From: Synechococcus sp. RS9916 | GTDB taxonomy: Bacteria; Cyanobacteriota; Cyanobacteriia; PCC-6307; Cyanobiaceae | NCBI RefSeq assembly: GCF_000153825.1 | Contig: NZ_DS022299.1 | Coordinates: 2,473,707-2,537,706 of the forward strand | DNA: 64,000 nt | Direction of reading: 5' to 3' | In this document: positions 8,006-14,983 of the stretch, in pieces | Layout of the letters: the number at the start of each line of letters is the position of its first letter | Position numbering within the stretch: the stretch's first letter is position 1 | Notes under the pieces: generated by a model | Seen by the model: only the letters and a program-made list of their open reading frames with translations | Database searches by the model: none | What the model was told of the DNA's origin: nothing | Position numbers and translations under genes: made by a program

Positions 8006-8548
8006 ATGAAATCAATACAACAAGAAGAGCGAAAGCAAGCCCAAAGGTTGAAGCGGAATGTCAAACGCCTCATCACAGGTGAGCTCCAAAGTATCAACCC
8101 TTGGTGGTTTATTAGCTTTCACTACCGAGACCACCACGGCAAAGAAGATGAGTTGCTCCAAGATGTTGCCGACCTCAAGCGAAAACTGCATCGCATCATT
8201 TATAAGAGCCGTGATAGGAGCATCAAGGGTGCTGGTGAATATCCATACCCAAGAATGTTGTTTTTCCACGAAACTAGCCATCAGGGCACGGGTCAGTTTC
8301 ACACCCATCTGATTGCAGAAAAGTTGCCAGCAAGGCTAAATACTCAAGTTGAGATGGAAGTCTTATTCCGCAAGCGATTGCCCCATAAGGTCAAGGCGTT
8401 GTCTAAGTGGAAATCCATTGATATTCAACGCATCAACCAACAGGATGATGACTACAGATGCATTAGCAGTTATTTGGGCAAACAGACGAGTTTGGAGCTG
8501 ATTGCCCTTGACCCATTCAACAGCGACCTATCAGCAAGAAAGCAATGA
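8006..8548 (+). CDS. HUH-type replication/relaxase-like protein
   Basis: 180 residues. A His-x-His motif (H99 and H101 in GTGQFHTHLI) sits on a predicted strand, followed by a Y-x5-Y-x2-K arrangement (Y150, Y156, K159 in DDDYRCISSYLGK). This order, HUH then the tyrosine helix, is that of rolling-circle Rep and related single-strand nicking endonucleases, so it probably nicks and joins DNA of the element. It is very small for a Rep and lacks a helicase domain. The start codon is an ATG close to a GGAGAAACT Shine-Dalgarno-like stretch. Its stop overlaps the start of the next gene (ATGA at 8545-8548), so the three genes form one operon. Confidence 0.6.
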   Translation: MKSIQQEERKQAQRLKRNVKRLITGELQSINPWWFISFHYRDHHGKEDELLQDVADLKRKLHRIIYKSRDRSIKGAGEYPYPRMLFFHETSHQGTGQFHTHLIAEKLPARLNTQVEMEVLFRKRLPHKVKALSKWKSIDIQRINQQDDDYRCISSYLGKQTSLELIALDPFNSDLSARKQ

Positions 8549-8721
8549 GAAGAAATCAACTCACCATCACTTACCCAGAAGGTGATGCCCAGCAACTGCA
8601 TCAGGCACTTCTGCTCCTAAAGAGAAGCCGTTGCCTGAATATTTCAGCCTTCTGTCGTGCAGCGATTGCAGAAAAGCTGGAGCGATTGGAGCCAGTGGAA
8701 ACCCAAGAGCTCGTCAAATGA
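8545..8721 (+). CDS. Small ribbon-helix-helix-like protein (first of pair)
   Basis: 58 residues, starting at the ATG that overlaps the Rep-like gene's stop and ending in a TGA that overlaps the next ATG. The pattern is a short beta strand (NQLTITYPEGD), then two helices (LHQALLLLKRSR and NISAFCRAAIAEKLERLE), which is the CopG/Arc ribbon-helix-helix layout. Likely role: DNA-binding regulator of the Rep-like gene or an accessory protein of nicking. Translational coupling on both sides indicates it is made in step with the Rep-like protein. Confidence 0.55.
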   Translation: MRRNQLTITYPEGDAQQLHQALLLLKRSRCLNISAFCRAAIAEKLERLEPVETQELVK

Positions 8722-8873
8722 AGACCATCACCATTCGCCTACCTGATGTGGAGGCAGCAATGCTGGTGGAGGTGCAGAAGGTCAATCGGGCGTATAGAGA
8801 CATCCAAGGTTTTCTGGTGAGTCAAATCCAGCAGGAATATGCCAAGACCGCTAAGGGCAGAGCATCAAGTTGA
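8718..8873 (+). CDS. Small ribbon-helix-helix protein (second of pair)
   Basis: 51 residues from the ATG at 8718 (ATGA overlap with the preceding stop); an upstream in-frame start at 8631 would run through the previous gene and is less likely. The N-terminal strand KTITIRLPD followed by helix VEAAMLVEVQKVNR and helix IQGFLVSQIQQEYAK is a clear RHH signature. Two RHH genes in a row behind a Rep-like gene may form a heteromer or bind separate operators. Confidence 0.6.
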   Translation: MKTITIRLPDVEAAMLVEVQKVNRAYRDIQGFLVSQIQQEYAKTAKGRASS

Positions 8874-8896
8874 AAGTGTCAGCCTGATCAGCCGCA

Positions 8897-9682
8897 ATGT
8901 CCCGCTCACCACGCCATCTGCCTCAGGGCTATTCGTTTCACATCACCTTGAGGTGCAACAGCCGTCAGTTTTTGATTGCGAAAGGATTGAGGCGGGATGT
9001 GCTGCTAGCAGTGCTCGCCAAGGCACAAGCCAAGGTGCCTCATAGGTTGTATGCCGTGTGCTTCATGGCAAATCACCTGCACTTGCTCATAAGACCTGAC
9101 GATGCATCCAAGCTGCCAAAGCTGATGCATTGGTTTGGCTGGTATTCAGCGATGGCACTCAACCGCTTGAGTGGTCGTTGCGGGCATTTTGGGGAAGCGA
9201 GGTATTACGCCACTGCCATCGCAGCTAAAGACCACAGACGAGTGCTGAATACCTTGCGGTATATCCACGCCAACCCGAAAGCAGCTGGAGTGCGACAGGG
9301 GTTTTATGACCCCTATTCCAACTACGGGCACTACGGCAGGTTGGCGTGTGATGGCATCAGCGAATGGCACCCCAGCTTTCTGCAACTGGCATCAAGCCTG
9401 AAGGGATGCTCCAGGCGATATGAGCGGTTTTGCCAGAAGTATCGCCATCACGCCAAGGGAGTCGCTAAGTGCCATTGGGGCTCAAGGATGCTGAAGCGAT
9501 TGGTTGGGAGCAGTAGAAGCAAGAAGAAACGGGTCTCACCAGGTCAACAGCAACTCCCATTTGCATTTGATGTGCGGCTCAATCAAATCCCTGACGAGTG
9601 GCATCAGGTGGCGGCGAGATTTCGCAAGGCGAATGGCATCCGTGATGGTGATAGGGAGCGAATTATTTGGCAGTTGCGTTGA
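8897..9682 (+). CDS. Y1 transposase, REP-associated (RAYT/IS200-like) type
   Basis: 261 residues. The N-terminal domain is the IS200-like Y1 fold: ITLRCNSRQF strand, HUH pair H60 and H62 in FMANHLHLLIRP, and the catalytic tyrosine Y122 in the helix LRYIHANPKAAG. These are features of TnpA_REP proteins, single-copy domesticated relatives of IS200/IS605 transposases that act on short palindromic REP hairpins. The basic C-terminal third (about 170-261) is an added DNA-binding region. No flanking IS200-type ends or REP pairs were recognised nearby. It stands 23 bases after the RHH pair. Confidence 0.8.
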   Translation: MSRSPRHLPQGYSFHITLRCNSRQFLIAKGLRRDVLLAVLAKAQAKVPHRLYAVCFMANHLHLLIRPDDASKLPKLMHWFGWYSAMALNRLSGRCGHFGEARYYATAIAAKDHRRVLNTLRYIHANPKAAGVRQGFYDPYSNYGHYGRLACDGISEWHPSFLQLASSLKGCSRRYERFCQKYRHHAKGVAKCHWGSRMLKRLVGSSRSKKKRVSPGQQQLPFAFDVRLNQIPDEWHQVAARFRKANGIRDGDRERIIWQLR

Positions 9683-9856
9683 GGGAATAAGGGTAGAAGT
9701 AGGACTAAAGAAAGCTGAGGCTTTATTTGCTCTGCCTTGTGTTTTTTGTGGATGGATTAGGCGGTTGGATGGGTGAAGCTAGTGACTATTTTATGGATAA
9801 TGGTGCCAGGTATTGGGAGTTGATTGATGGTCTTTTTGGGGTGATTGAAGAAATGA
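9683..9856. other. Short intergenic stretch after the transposase
   Basis: About 170 bases between the transposase stop and the hairpin at 9857. No gene or repeat is visible. Confidence 0.4.
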
Positions 9857-9882
9857 AAAGCCCTTGTTAATGCAAGGGCTTT
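9857..9882 (-). terminator. Stem-loop terminator of the Nif11-peptide gene
   Basis: A perfect 10-bp inverted repeat, AAAGCCCTTG / CAAGGGCTTT, with a 6-base loop. On the minus strand it is followed by a short T-rich tail and lies 26 bases past the peptide gene's stop, as expected for an intrinsic terminator. It could also act on rightward transcription. Confidence 0.65.
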
Positions 9883-9908
9883 GCTGTGCTAGTTATGCAA
9901 CCAAAGAA

Positions 9909-10163
9909 TCAACAATTCCATGCACAAGTGTGATTCCAGTTGCTACAGTAAAAGTTCGTCTTCTCCCCCCCAGCCACGCCTTCCAGCTCTTCTTCTGAAA
10001 CCTCTGATTGAGCGTTCTTCAAGTCATCAGCAGAGATGCTAAATCCCGCCTCTTTCGCAATCGCAAGAACAGCGTCTGAATCAGCTGCAGCTTTCAGCTT
10101 CTCCTGAAGCGTGGTGTCAGCTTTGACTTTTTCAAGGAACGCTTTGAGCTGTTCTTCTGACAT
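9909..10163 (-). CDS. Prochlorosin-like lanthipeptide precursor (Nif11-type leader)
   Basis: 84 residues. Residues 1-64 form a Nif11/N11P leader (starts MSEEQLKAFLEKV, contains AIAKEAGFSISADDL) ending with the double-glycine site VAGG at 63-66. The 18-residue C-terminal core has three Cys (73, 80, 84) and three hydroxy residues (Thr69, Ser74, Thr79). This is the layout of ProcA peptides of marine Synechococcus and Prochlorococcus, which a single promiscuous ProcM synthetase dehydrates and cyclises before cleavage at GG and export. No LanM or exporter gene is in this window, so the peptide is an orphan that would depend on enzymes elsewhere. Confidence 0.85.
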   Translation of the reverse strand: MSEEQLKAFLEKVKADTTLQEKLKAAADSDAVLAIAKEAGFSISADDLKNAQSEVSEEELEGVAGGEKTNFYCSNWNHTCAWNC

Positions 10164-10224
10164 CTGAGAGAAAGGGCTTCGTTCATTTCATTGTCGTTCC
10201 TCCAAGCAGCGTTGTCAGACTTCG

Positions 10225-10893
10225 GTGAAGAAGGTTGTTGTTCCAGCCACTCCCATAGCCAGTCAGCACATCGTCAAGGATTTCCCAGCTCTCCCTCAAT
10301 CCTTCTTCTGCCGCCCTGCAGAGGTAGTGGGACCTGACTTGGTGGGCTGCAGGTTGGTGAAACGCCAGGCGGATGGCAGCTTGCTCTGGGGCGTGATTGT
10401 GGAGACGGAGGCGTATTCACAGGATGAGCCTGCCTGTCACGGTTACCGGCGCCGCTCACCGCAGAACGAAACCCTGTTCGGTGAGCCAGGTCGGTTTTAT
10501 GTGTATGTGAGCTATGGCATCCACCACTGCGTGAATGTGGTGACTGATCGTGCCGAGTGGGCGAATGGCGTATTGCTGCGCGCCATCGCTCTTCCTGGCG
10601 AGCCTGAACGGGTCGCGGCTGGGCCTGGGCTGCTCGCTAGGCGCTTTGGGATGGATCGAGCGCATGACAGCTGCTCGGTGTGTGGTGAGAATGAGTTGTG
10701 GCTGGCGCCGCGACCAGCAGCTCTCGAGCACCCCGCGCTTGTGACCACCACTCGGATCGGAATTTCTCAAGCCCAGGAGTTGCCCTGGCGTTGGTATTTC
10801 CAGGCCAGTCGCAGCGTCAGCAAACGCATGCGGGGTGATCGCATGCCATCGCGATCGTCTTGTTGGATTCCTGAGGGAGCCATCGGCGCATGA
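10225..10893 (+). CDS. mpg: 3-methyladenine DNA glycosylase (AAG/MPG family)
   Basis: 222 residues, usual length for the family. It removes alkylated purines (3-methyladenine, hypoxanthine) from DNA in base excision repair. Visible motifs: [20 protein letters not shown] at the N-terminus, the catalytic Glu in GVIVETEAY, the base-pocket region [16 protein letters not shown] and the C-terminal RIGIS...PWRWYF. The start used is a GTG at 10225, lying 24-30 bases upstream of the sequence shared with the partial copies, so the first nine codons come from the inserted element. The stop overlaps the pyrB start (ATGA at 10890-10893). This is the only intact copy of four. Confidence 0.93.
   Translation: MKKVVVPATPIASQHIVKDFPALPQSFFCRPAEVVGPDLVGCRLVKRQADGSLLWGVIVETEAYSQDEPACHGYRRRSPQNETLFGEPGRFYVYVSYGIHHCVNVVTDRAEWANGVLLRAIALPGEPERVAAGPGLLARRFGMDRAHDSCSVCGENELWLAPRPAALEHPALVTTTRIGISQAQELPWRWYFQASRSVSKRMRGDRMPSRSSCWIPEGAIGA
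10254..10535 (+). repeat. Right-hand 282-bp direct repeat (inside live mpg)
   Basis: Partner of 6120-6401, same orientation, offset 4134 bases, no indels and about four mismatches. It lies wholly within the intact mpg. Recombination between the two copies would delete the element and restore mpg with the upstream region of remnant C. Confidence 0.9.
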
Positions 10894-11936
10894 GCACTTG
10901 GACCCATCGCCACATTCTCGATTTAGCGGCTTTTTCTCGCGATGATTTCGCGATGGTGCTGGAGCTGGCCCACCGCTTCCGCACCATGCCTCTCACCGGG
11001 GCCCGCAAGCTTCCTGCCCTCCAGGGGCGGCTGGTGGCAACTCTGTTTTTTGAGCCCAGCACCCGCACCCGCAGCAGTTTTGAGTTGGCAGCGAAGCGGC
11101 TATCGGCGGATGTGCAGAGCTTTGCGGCCGCCAGCAGCTCCCTCAGCAAGGGGGAATCCCTGCTCGACACCGCCCGAACCTATGTGGCCATGGGGGCTGA
11201 CATGTTGGTGGTCCGTCACCAGAACACCAGCGTTCCCCAGCAGTTGGCCGAAGCGCTTGAGGCCGCAGGTGAACGCACGATGGTGCTCAACGGTGGCGAT
11301 GGCCTGCACAGCCACCCCAGCCAAGGTCTGCTCGATCTCTATACGCTCGCCCACCACTTCGATCCCAGCAACGCTTCGATCGCGGCCCTGCAGGGCAAGC
11401 GTCTGTTGATCGTGGGCGACATCCTCCATTCCCGTGTGGCCCGCTCCAACCTTTGGGCCCTCACCGCCTGCGGCGTGGATGTGGTGCTTTGTGGCCCCCC
11501 CAGCCTGGTGCCCGACGCCTTTGCCGGCTTTGTGGACGCTCCGCCGCCTGGCCAGGCCAACGATCCGGTGCCCCAACGGGGGAGGGTGAGCGTCACCCGT
11601 GATCTGGATGCAGCCCTGGCGGATGTGGATGCGGTGATGACGCTGCGCTTGCAGAAGGAGCGCATGAGCCAGCACCTGCTCACGGACCTTGACCGCTACC
11701 ACCGCGACTTCGGCCTGACTCACCAGCGTCTTCAGCAGTGCAAGGCCACGATCCCTGTGCTTCACCCCGGCCCGGTAAACCGTGGTGTGGAGATGAGCGG
11801 CGCCTTGCTGGATGACACCGCTCGTTGTCTGGTGGAAGAGCAGGTGCGCAACGGCATCCCGGTGCGCATGGCCCTGCTTTATCTGATGGCAGCGGCTGAA
11901 TCGCCTGCCGAACCTTCCGTGGTTCCGTCGGCTTGA
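10890..11936 (+). CDS. pyrB: Aspartate carbamoyltransferase, catalytic subunit
   Basis: 348 residues. It joins carbamoyl phosphate to aspartate, the committed step of pyrimidine synthesis. The carbamoyl-phosphate site [13 protein letters not shown] is at about residues 51-63; the [12 protein letters not shown] and aspartate-binding [11 protein letters not shown] segments follow. It is translationally coupled to mpg by an ATGA overlap. The 3' end overlaps the convergent NADH dehydrogenase gene by 58 bases. Confidence 0.95.
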   Translation: MSTWTHRHILDLAAFSRDDFAMVLELAHRFRTMPLTGARKLPALQGRLVATLFFEPSTRTRSSFELAAKRLSADVQSFAAASSSLSKGESLLDTARTYVAMGADMLVVRHQNTSVPQQLAEALEAAGERTMVLNGGDGLHSHPSQGLLDLYTLAHHFDPSNASIAALQGKRLLIVGDILHSRVARSNLWALTACGVDVVLCGPPSLVPDAFAGFVDAPPPGQANDPVPQRGRVSVTRDLDAALADVDAVMTLRLQKERMSQHLLTDLDRYHRDFGLTHQRLQQCKATIPVLHPGPVNRGVEMSGALLDDTARCLVEEQVRNGIPVRMALLYLMAAAESPAEPSVVPSA

Positions 11937-13387
11937 TCCCGTTGACCTGACATCTGGTTGGAGTAGTACTCCATCGCTGCCTTGAGGGCGGCATCGGGGG
12001 CTGCAATCGAGGGGCCAGTGCCGCTGTGCATTGGGAACGGCGCATCAGGGGCATCGAGCCCGATGTGTTGGCTGGGCATGCCGGTGAGCAGCATCGAGGC
12101 CCGTTTCTGCGACACCACCGCAAACATCCACTTGATCAGCAGCGTCCAGCGGTTTTCCCGTTCGGGCATGAACGCCAGGTGCGCGAGAGCCCAGAGGATC
12201 CAGCCGATGCCGCCGCTGAATTTGAAGCCGCGCAGATCGGCCACCGCATCAACGCGGTCGAGCACGGCCATGCTGCCGAAGTCAAACCAGTTGAAGTTGG
12301 GTCGCTTGCTGCCGGCCACGATCGCGGCAATGTCTTTGCCCACAAAGCCCCCCGCCTGAGTGGCGGGACCAGCCATGCCTGGCAACGGGTTGCCGCTGCT
12401 GGTGTGGTGATACGAGCAGAGGTCGCCCACCACGCGGATTTCGGGGTGCTCCTTGATCGAGAAATCGGGTTGCACGACAACGCGGCCGTGGTTGAGCTCG
12501 CAGCCAGTGGCGTCGGCCAGTTTTTTCCCCAGGTGCGACGGGCGCACGCCGGCAGTCCAGATCACGGTGGCAGCTTGAAGGCGGAGGTCCCCCTCGGGGG
12601 TGCTCATCGTCACCTCACCGGGTTGCATCGTTTGCACCCGCGCCTTGAATTGCATCTCCACCCCCAGCTTTTCGAGCGTGGTCTGGGCTTGTTTCGACAG
12701 CGACTCGGGCATCGCTTTCAGCAGCCGTTCGCCGGGATCGACCAGCACGATCCGCGTGTGGTCGGGATTGAGCTGCTTGAACTCCCGGCGCATGGCGTTG
12801 CGCATCAGTTCAGACACGGCTCCCGCCATCTCACAGCCGGTGGGGCCACCCCCAACGATCACCACCGTCTGCAGGAATTGGCGTGCGGCTTCATCGGGTG
12901 ATTGTTCCGCCTGCTCGATCGCCATCAGCAGCCGCCGGCGGATTTCTTCCGCGTGCTCGAGGATCTTCATCGGCGGCGCAAATGTGCGCCACTGTTCATG
13001 GCCAAAGAAGGTGCTCCCGGAACCGGTGGCCAGCACCAAATGGTCGTAGTCGTAGGCCTTGCTGTTGAAAACGATCTGTTTGTCTGTCGGGTTGATCTCG
13101 GTGACTTCGCCGAGCAGCACCTGCACGTTGCGCTGTTTCCCCACCAGTTGACGCAGCGGTGTCGCCACGTCTCCCCGCGATACCAGACCGGTGGCGACTT
13201 GATACAGCAGTGGCTGAAACAGGTTGAAGTTGCGCTTGTCGATCAAGGTGACGCGTACGTCGGCGTTGGCCAGAGCCTTGCAGGCGCTTACACCGGCAAA
13301 ACCACCCCCCACAATCACCACGTGGGGTGCGTGGCGAAGTCGCTCTTCCGGCGGCTCCAGTTCAAGAAAAAAATGCTCTGCGGCCAT
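11879..13387 (-). CDS. Type 2 NADH dehydrogenase (NDH-2)
   Basis: About 502 residues from the ATG at 13387 (a TTG at 13402 is also in frame). A two-dinucleotide-binding flavoprotein: FAD-binding [18 protein letters not shown] near the N-terminus and the NAD-binding [17 protein letters not shown] at about 170, plus the ATG motif [12 protein letters not shown]. These and the length fit NdbB/Ndh-type enzymes that oxidise NAD(P)H and reduce plastoquinone without proton pumping. The C-terminal region ([11 protein letters not shown], hydrophobic [13 protein letters not shown]) would attach to the membrane. The gene converges on pyrB. Confidence 0.85.
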   Translation of the reverse strand: MAAEHFFLELEPPEERLRHAPHVVIVGGGFAGVSACKALANADVRVTLIDKRNFNLFQPLLYQVATGLVSRGDVATPLRQLVGKQRNVQVLLGEVTEINPTDKQIVFNSKAYDYDHLVLATGSGSTFFGHEQWRTFAPPMKILEHAEEIRRRLLMAIEQAEQSPDEAARQFLQTVVIVGGGPTGCEMAGAVSELMRNAMRREFKQLNPDHTRIVLVDPGERLLKAMPESLSKQAQTTLEKLGVEMQFKARVQTMQPGEVTMSTPEGDLRLQAATVIWTAGVRPSHLGKKLADATGCELNHGRVVVQPDFSIKEHPEIRVVGDLCSYHHTSSGNPLPGMAGPATQAGGFVGKDIAAIVAGSKRPNFNWFDFGSMAVLDRVDAVADLRGFKFSGGIGWILWALAHLAFMPERENRWTLLIKWMFAVVSQKRASMLLTGMPSQHIGLDAPDAPFPMHSGTGPSIAAPDAALKAAMEYYSNQMSGQRDQADGTTEGSAGDSAAAIR

Positions 13388-13500
13388 AGCTGCTCGACAC
13401 AACGGTCCTATTCCGAAGGGTATGGACGGTGATCAGATCTGACCGTTTGGGGTCGAAACTGTCGATTTGATTCCGAATTCCCACTTCGTTAGCCCGGGCC

Positions 13501-13842
13501 TTAGAGCAACTTGAATCCCTCAAGCAGCAAGCCGTAAATCAGCCCGATTCGGGTCATATCCAGCATCTGAAGGCCCAGAAGGGTGTCGGCCCGCTTGGGC
13601 CATGGTCTGCGCAGCCGCACCATGGTTTCCCAGGCCGCCACAGTGATCAGCGCTGCCACTGGATCCATCAGTCCGCTGACGCCGGCAATGGCGCCAACCG
13701 AGCTTCCGACCACAAAGCTGGACAGCATCACAATCAACAGCAGTGATGCTTTCCGCCAAGGGTTTGTCGACCAACGATTCAGCCGCTCCCATCCATTGCC
13801 GAGGCTGCGCTGTAGCCGGGTGGCCTGAAGACGCTGACTCAT
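13501..13842 (-). CDS. ycf20: Ycf20-like (DUF565) membrane protein
   Basis: 113 residues from the ATG at 13842; the frame is open further upstream but that part is not protein-like. There are two or three membrane segments (KASLLLIVMLSSFVVGSSVGA, DPVAALITVAAWE, GLIYGLLLEGF) preceded by a basic N-terminus with NPWR, as in the DUF565/Ycf20 family of cyanobacteria and chloroplasts, linked in algae and plants to non-photochemical quenching. The exact biochemical role is unknown. Confidence 0.65.
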   Translation of the reverse strand: MSQRLQATRLQRSLGNGWERLNRWSTNPWRKASLLLIVMLSSFVVGSSVGAIAGVSGLMDPVAALITVAAWETMVRLRRPWPKRADTLLGLQMLDMTRIGLIYGLLLEGFKLL

Positions 13843-14058
13843 GAGAAAAAGAGGCAGGGTTGGAGGCCGATGGTCCCCATCACCCGGCCCAGTGCCCTGC
13901 CAAACACTGTATACACCATTTCTGGTGTTCGTGCTGTAACAGAGGACTACATGTGGGGGCAAGGGATGGTGATTCGCCCAGAGCGATCTTCCGGTCCATC
14001 TCATGCTGTGCCCCAAGCAAACCCTGGGATCGCCGGGTTGGCAAGGGGCAAGCGCGAC

Positions 14059-14259
14059 TTATTTCGATTCCGCTTTGGCTTTGCGTGAGCCCTTGCCTTC
14101 CAGGAGCTCCAGCAGTGCTTCCATCTGAGCCATCACACCGCGAACCTCACCGGCTTCGGGAAGCAGGCCATCTTCCATGACACCTTGGTGCATTTCCCGC
14201 AGTTCTTGACGGATATATCGCAGGTGGCTGACCACCTGTTCGCGCTTCGACTGCGACAT
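14059..14259 (-). CDS. Small conserved-type hypothetical protein
   Basis: 66 residues, mostly charged helices (SHLRYIRQELREMHQ, MAQMEALLELLEGKG) ending in a basic Lys-rich tail. It looks like a cytoplasmic coiled-coil peptide of the type conserved among picocyanobacteria. No function is known to me. Confidence 0.55.
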   Translation of the reverse strand: MSQSKREQVVSHLRYIRQELREMHQGVMEDGLLPEAGEVRGVMAQMEALLELLEGKGSRKAKAESK

Positions 14260-14302
14260 AAATGAGCTAAGGCTGTTGCCCTCCCTTTTACCGCATGAAC
14301 CG

Positions 14303-14455
14303 TTAGTGGGTGGATCGCTTGCTGTTGAGGGTCCCTGCCAGGGCGATTAATCCAAAGGTGAGGAGCGCTGTCGGCCTGGCCAGCACAGTGACAGTGACCA
14401 CAGCTGCCAAGCCTGCGAGCAAGGGCATGCGCGGTCGTCGCGACAGAGGCGTCAC
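14303..14455 (-). CDS. Tiny membrane protein coupled to PCP_red gene
   Basis: 50 residues from a GTG at 14455 that overlaps the preceding gene's TGA (GTGA at 14452-14455). A basic N-terminus (PLSRRPR) is followed by two hydrophobic segments (MPLLAGLAAVVTVTVLA and ALLTFGLIALAG) and a basic end. The tight overlap and the fully open, membrane-like frame argue for a real gene. No family recognised. Confidence 0.5.
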   Translation of the reverse strand: MTPLSRRPRMPLLAGLAAVVTVTVLARPTALLTFGLIALAGTLNSKRSTH

Positions 14456-14613
14456 TTGCTGCCGAATTGGGCTCGGGCTTCGGCGTAGAACCCTTGGTCG
14501 ATGCTGCTCAGACCTGCGTCCTTGGCCATTGATTCGATCCGTTTGCGCACTGCGGGACGGACAAAGAAAGGCACTTCCTTGAGGGCCTTTTCTGCATCAG
14601 CGCTCCAATTCAC
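14452..14613 (-). CDS. PCP_red-domain protein
   Basis: 53 residues from a GTG at 14613 (the frame runs further upstream into the tRNA gene, which cannot be coding). The sequence WSADAEKALKEVPFFVRPAV followed by RKRIESMAKDAG matches the short PCP_red domain found at the C-terminus of ChlB, the light-independent protochlorophyllide reductase subunit, and as stand-alone proteins in cyanobacteria. The role of the stand-alone form is unclear. It lies 22 bases from tRNA-Ala and is followed by a coupled small membrane-protein gene. Confidence 0.75.
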   Translation of the reverse strand: MNWSADAEKALKEVPFFVRPAVRKRIESMAKDAGLSSIDQGFYAEARAQFGSK

Positions 14614-14635
14614 GGACTGAATGCATGCGTATGGA

Positions 14636-14708
14636 TGGAGAATAGGGGACTCGAACCCCTGACCTCTGCGGTGCGATCGCAGCGCTCTACCAGCTGAGCT
14701 AATTCCCC
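14636..14708 (-). tRNA. tRNA-Ala (CGC)
   Basis: A complete 73-base cloverleaf on the minus strand: acceptor stem GGGGAAT/ATTCTCC with the G3-U70 wobble pair that identifies alanine tRNAs, D-arm TTAGCTCAGCTGGTAGAGC, anticodon stem CTGCG/CGCAG with loop ATCGCAC (anticodon CGC) and T-arm GGTTCGAGTCC. The 3' CCA is not encoded. Confidence 0.95.
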
Positions 14709-14770
14709 GGCGGCAGAAACCTAGCGTCAGAGCCCAGGCACAATAAGCCTGTGTGCGGCAGTGATGCCCA

Positions 14771-14983
14771 GTGGCGAGCCCAGCGATCACGTCCGAGCAG
14801 TTGGAGAGTTTCGATGAAGCCTCCGTGGCCGTGCTGGCTCAGCGCCTCGAAGACGATGACTATCCCAACCCCTTTGCTGGTCTCGGAGACTGGCACCTTT
14901 TGCGGGCCCTGGCCATTCATCGACCTGAGCTCACACGTCCTTACGTCCACCTGATTGATCAGGAACCCTTCGATGAAGACTGA
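14771..14983 (+). CDS. DUF2555 protein
   Basis: 70 residues from a GTG start. The central stretch LAQRLEDDDYPNPF followed by GDWHLLRALAIHRPEL is the hallmark of the cyanobacterial DUF2555 family, acidic small proteins of unknown function. The 3' end overlaps the coaBC start by 11 bases, so the two are co-transcribed and probably coupled. Confidence 0.8.
   Translation: MASPAITSEQLESFDEASVAVLAQRLEDDDYPNPFAGLGDWHLLRALAIHRPELTRPYVHLIDQEPFDED

Larger units (their letters stand above)
6120..10253. mobile_element. Putative integrative element inserted at mpg
   Basis: About 4.1 kb bounded by 282-bp direct repeats of the mpg 5' end (left copy 6120-6401, right copy 10254-10535 inside the live gene). 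The contents are typical of mobile DNA: tyrosine recombinase (6659), HUH Rep-type protein (8006), two RHH regulators (8545, 8718), Y1 transposase (8897) and a Nif11-leader peptide gene (9909). The simplest reading is Campbell-type integration of a circle that carried its own 5' end of mpg, so the target gene stays functional. A tandem duplication followed by insertion cannot be excluded. The exact attachment core is not resolved. Confidence 0.65.

Noticed and set aside
8897-9682. Complete IS200/IS605 insertion sequence
   Set aside because: The transposase is of the REP-associated type and no subterminal hairpins or TnpB partner were found nearby, so I do not call an IS.
14636-14708. tRNA-Ala as attachment site of an island
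   Set aside because: No repeated tRNA 3' end or integrase is nearby and the flanks are ordinary core genes.
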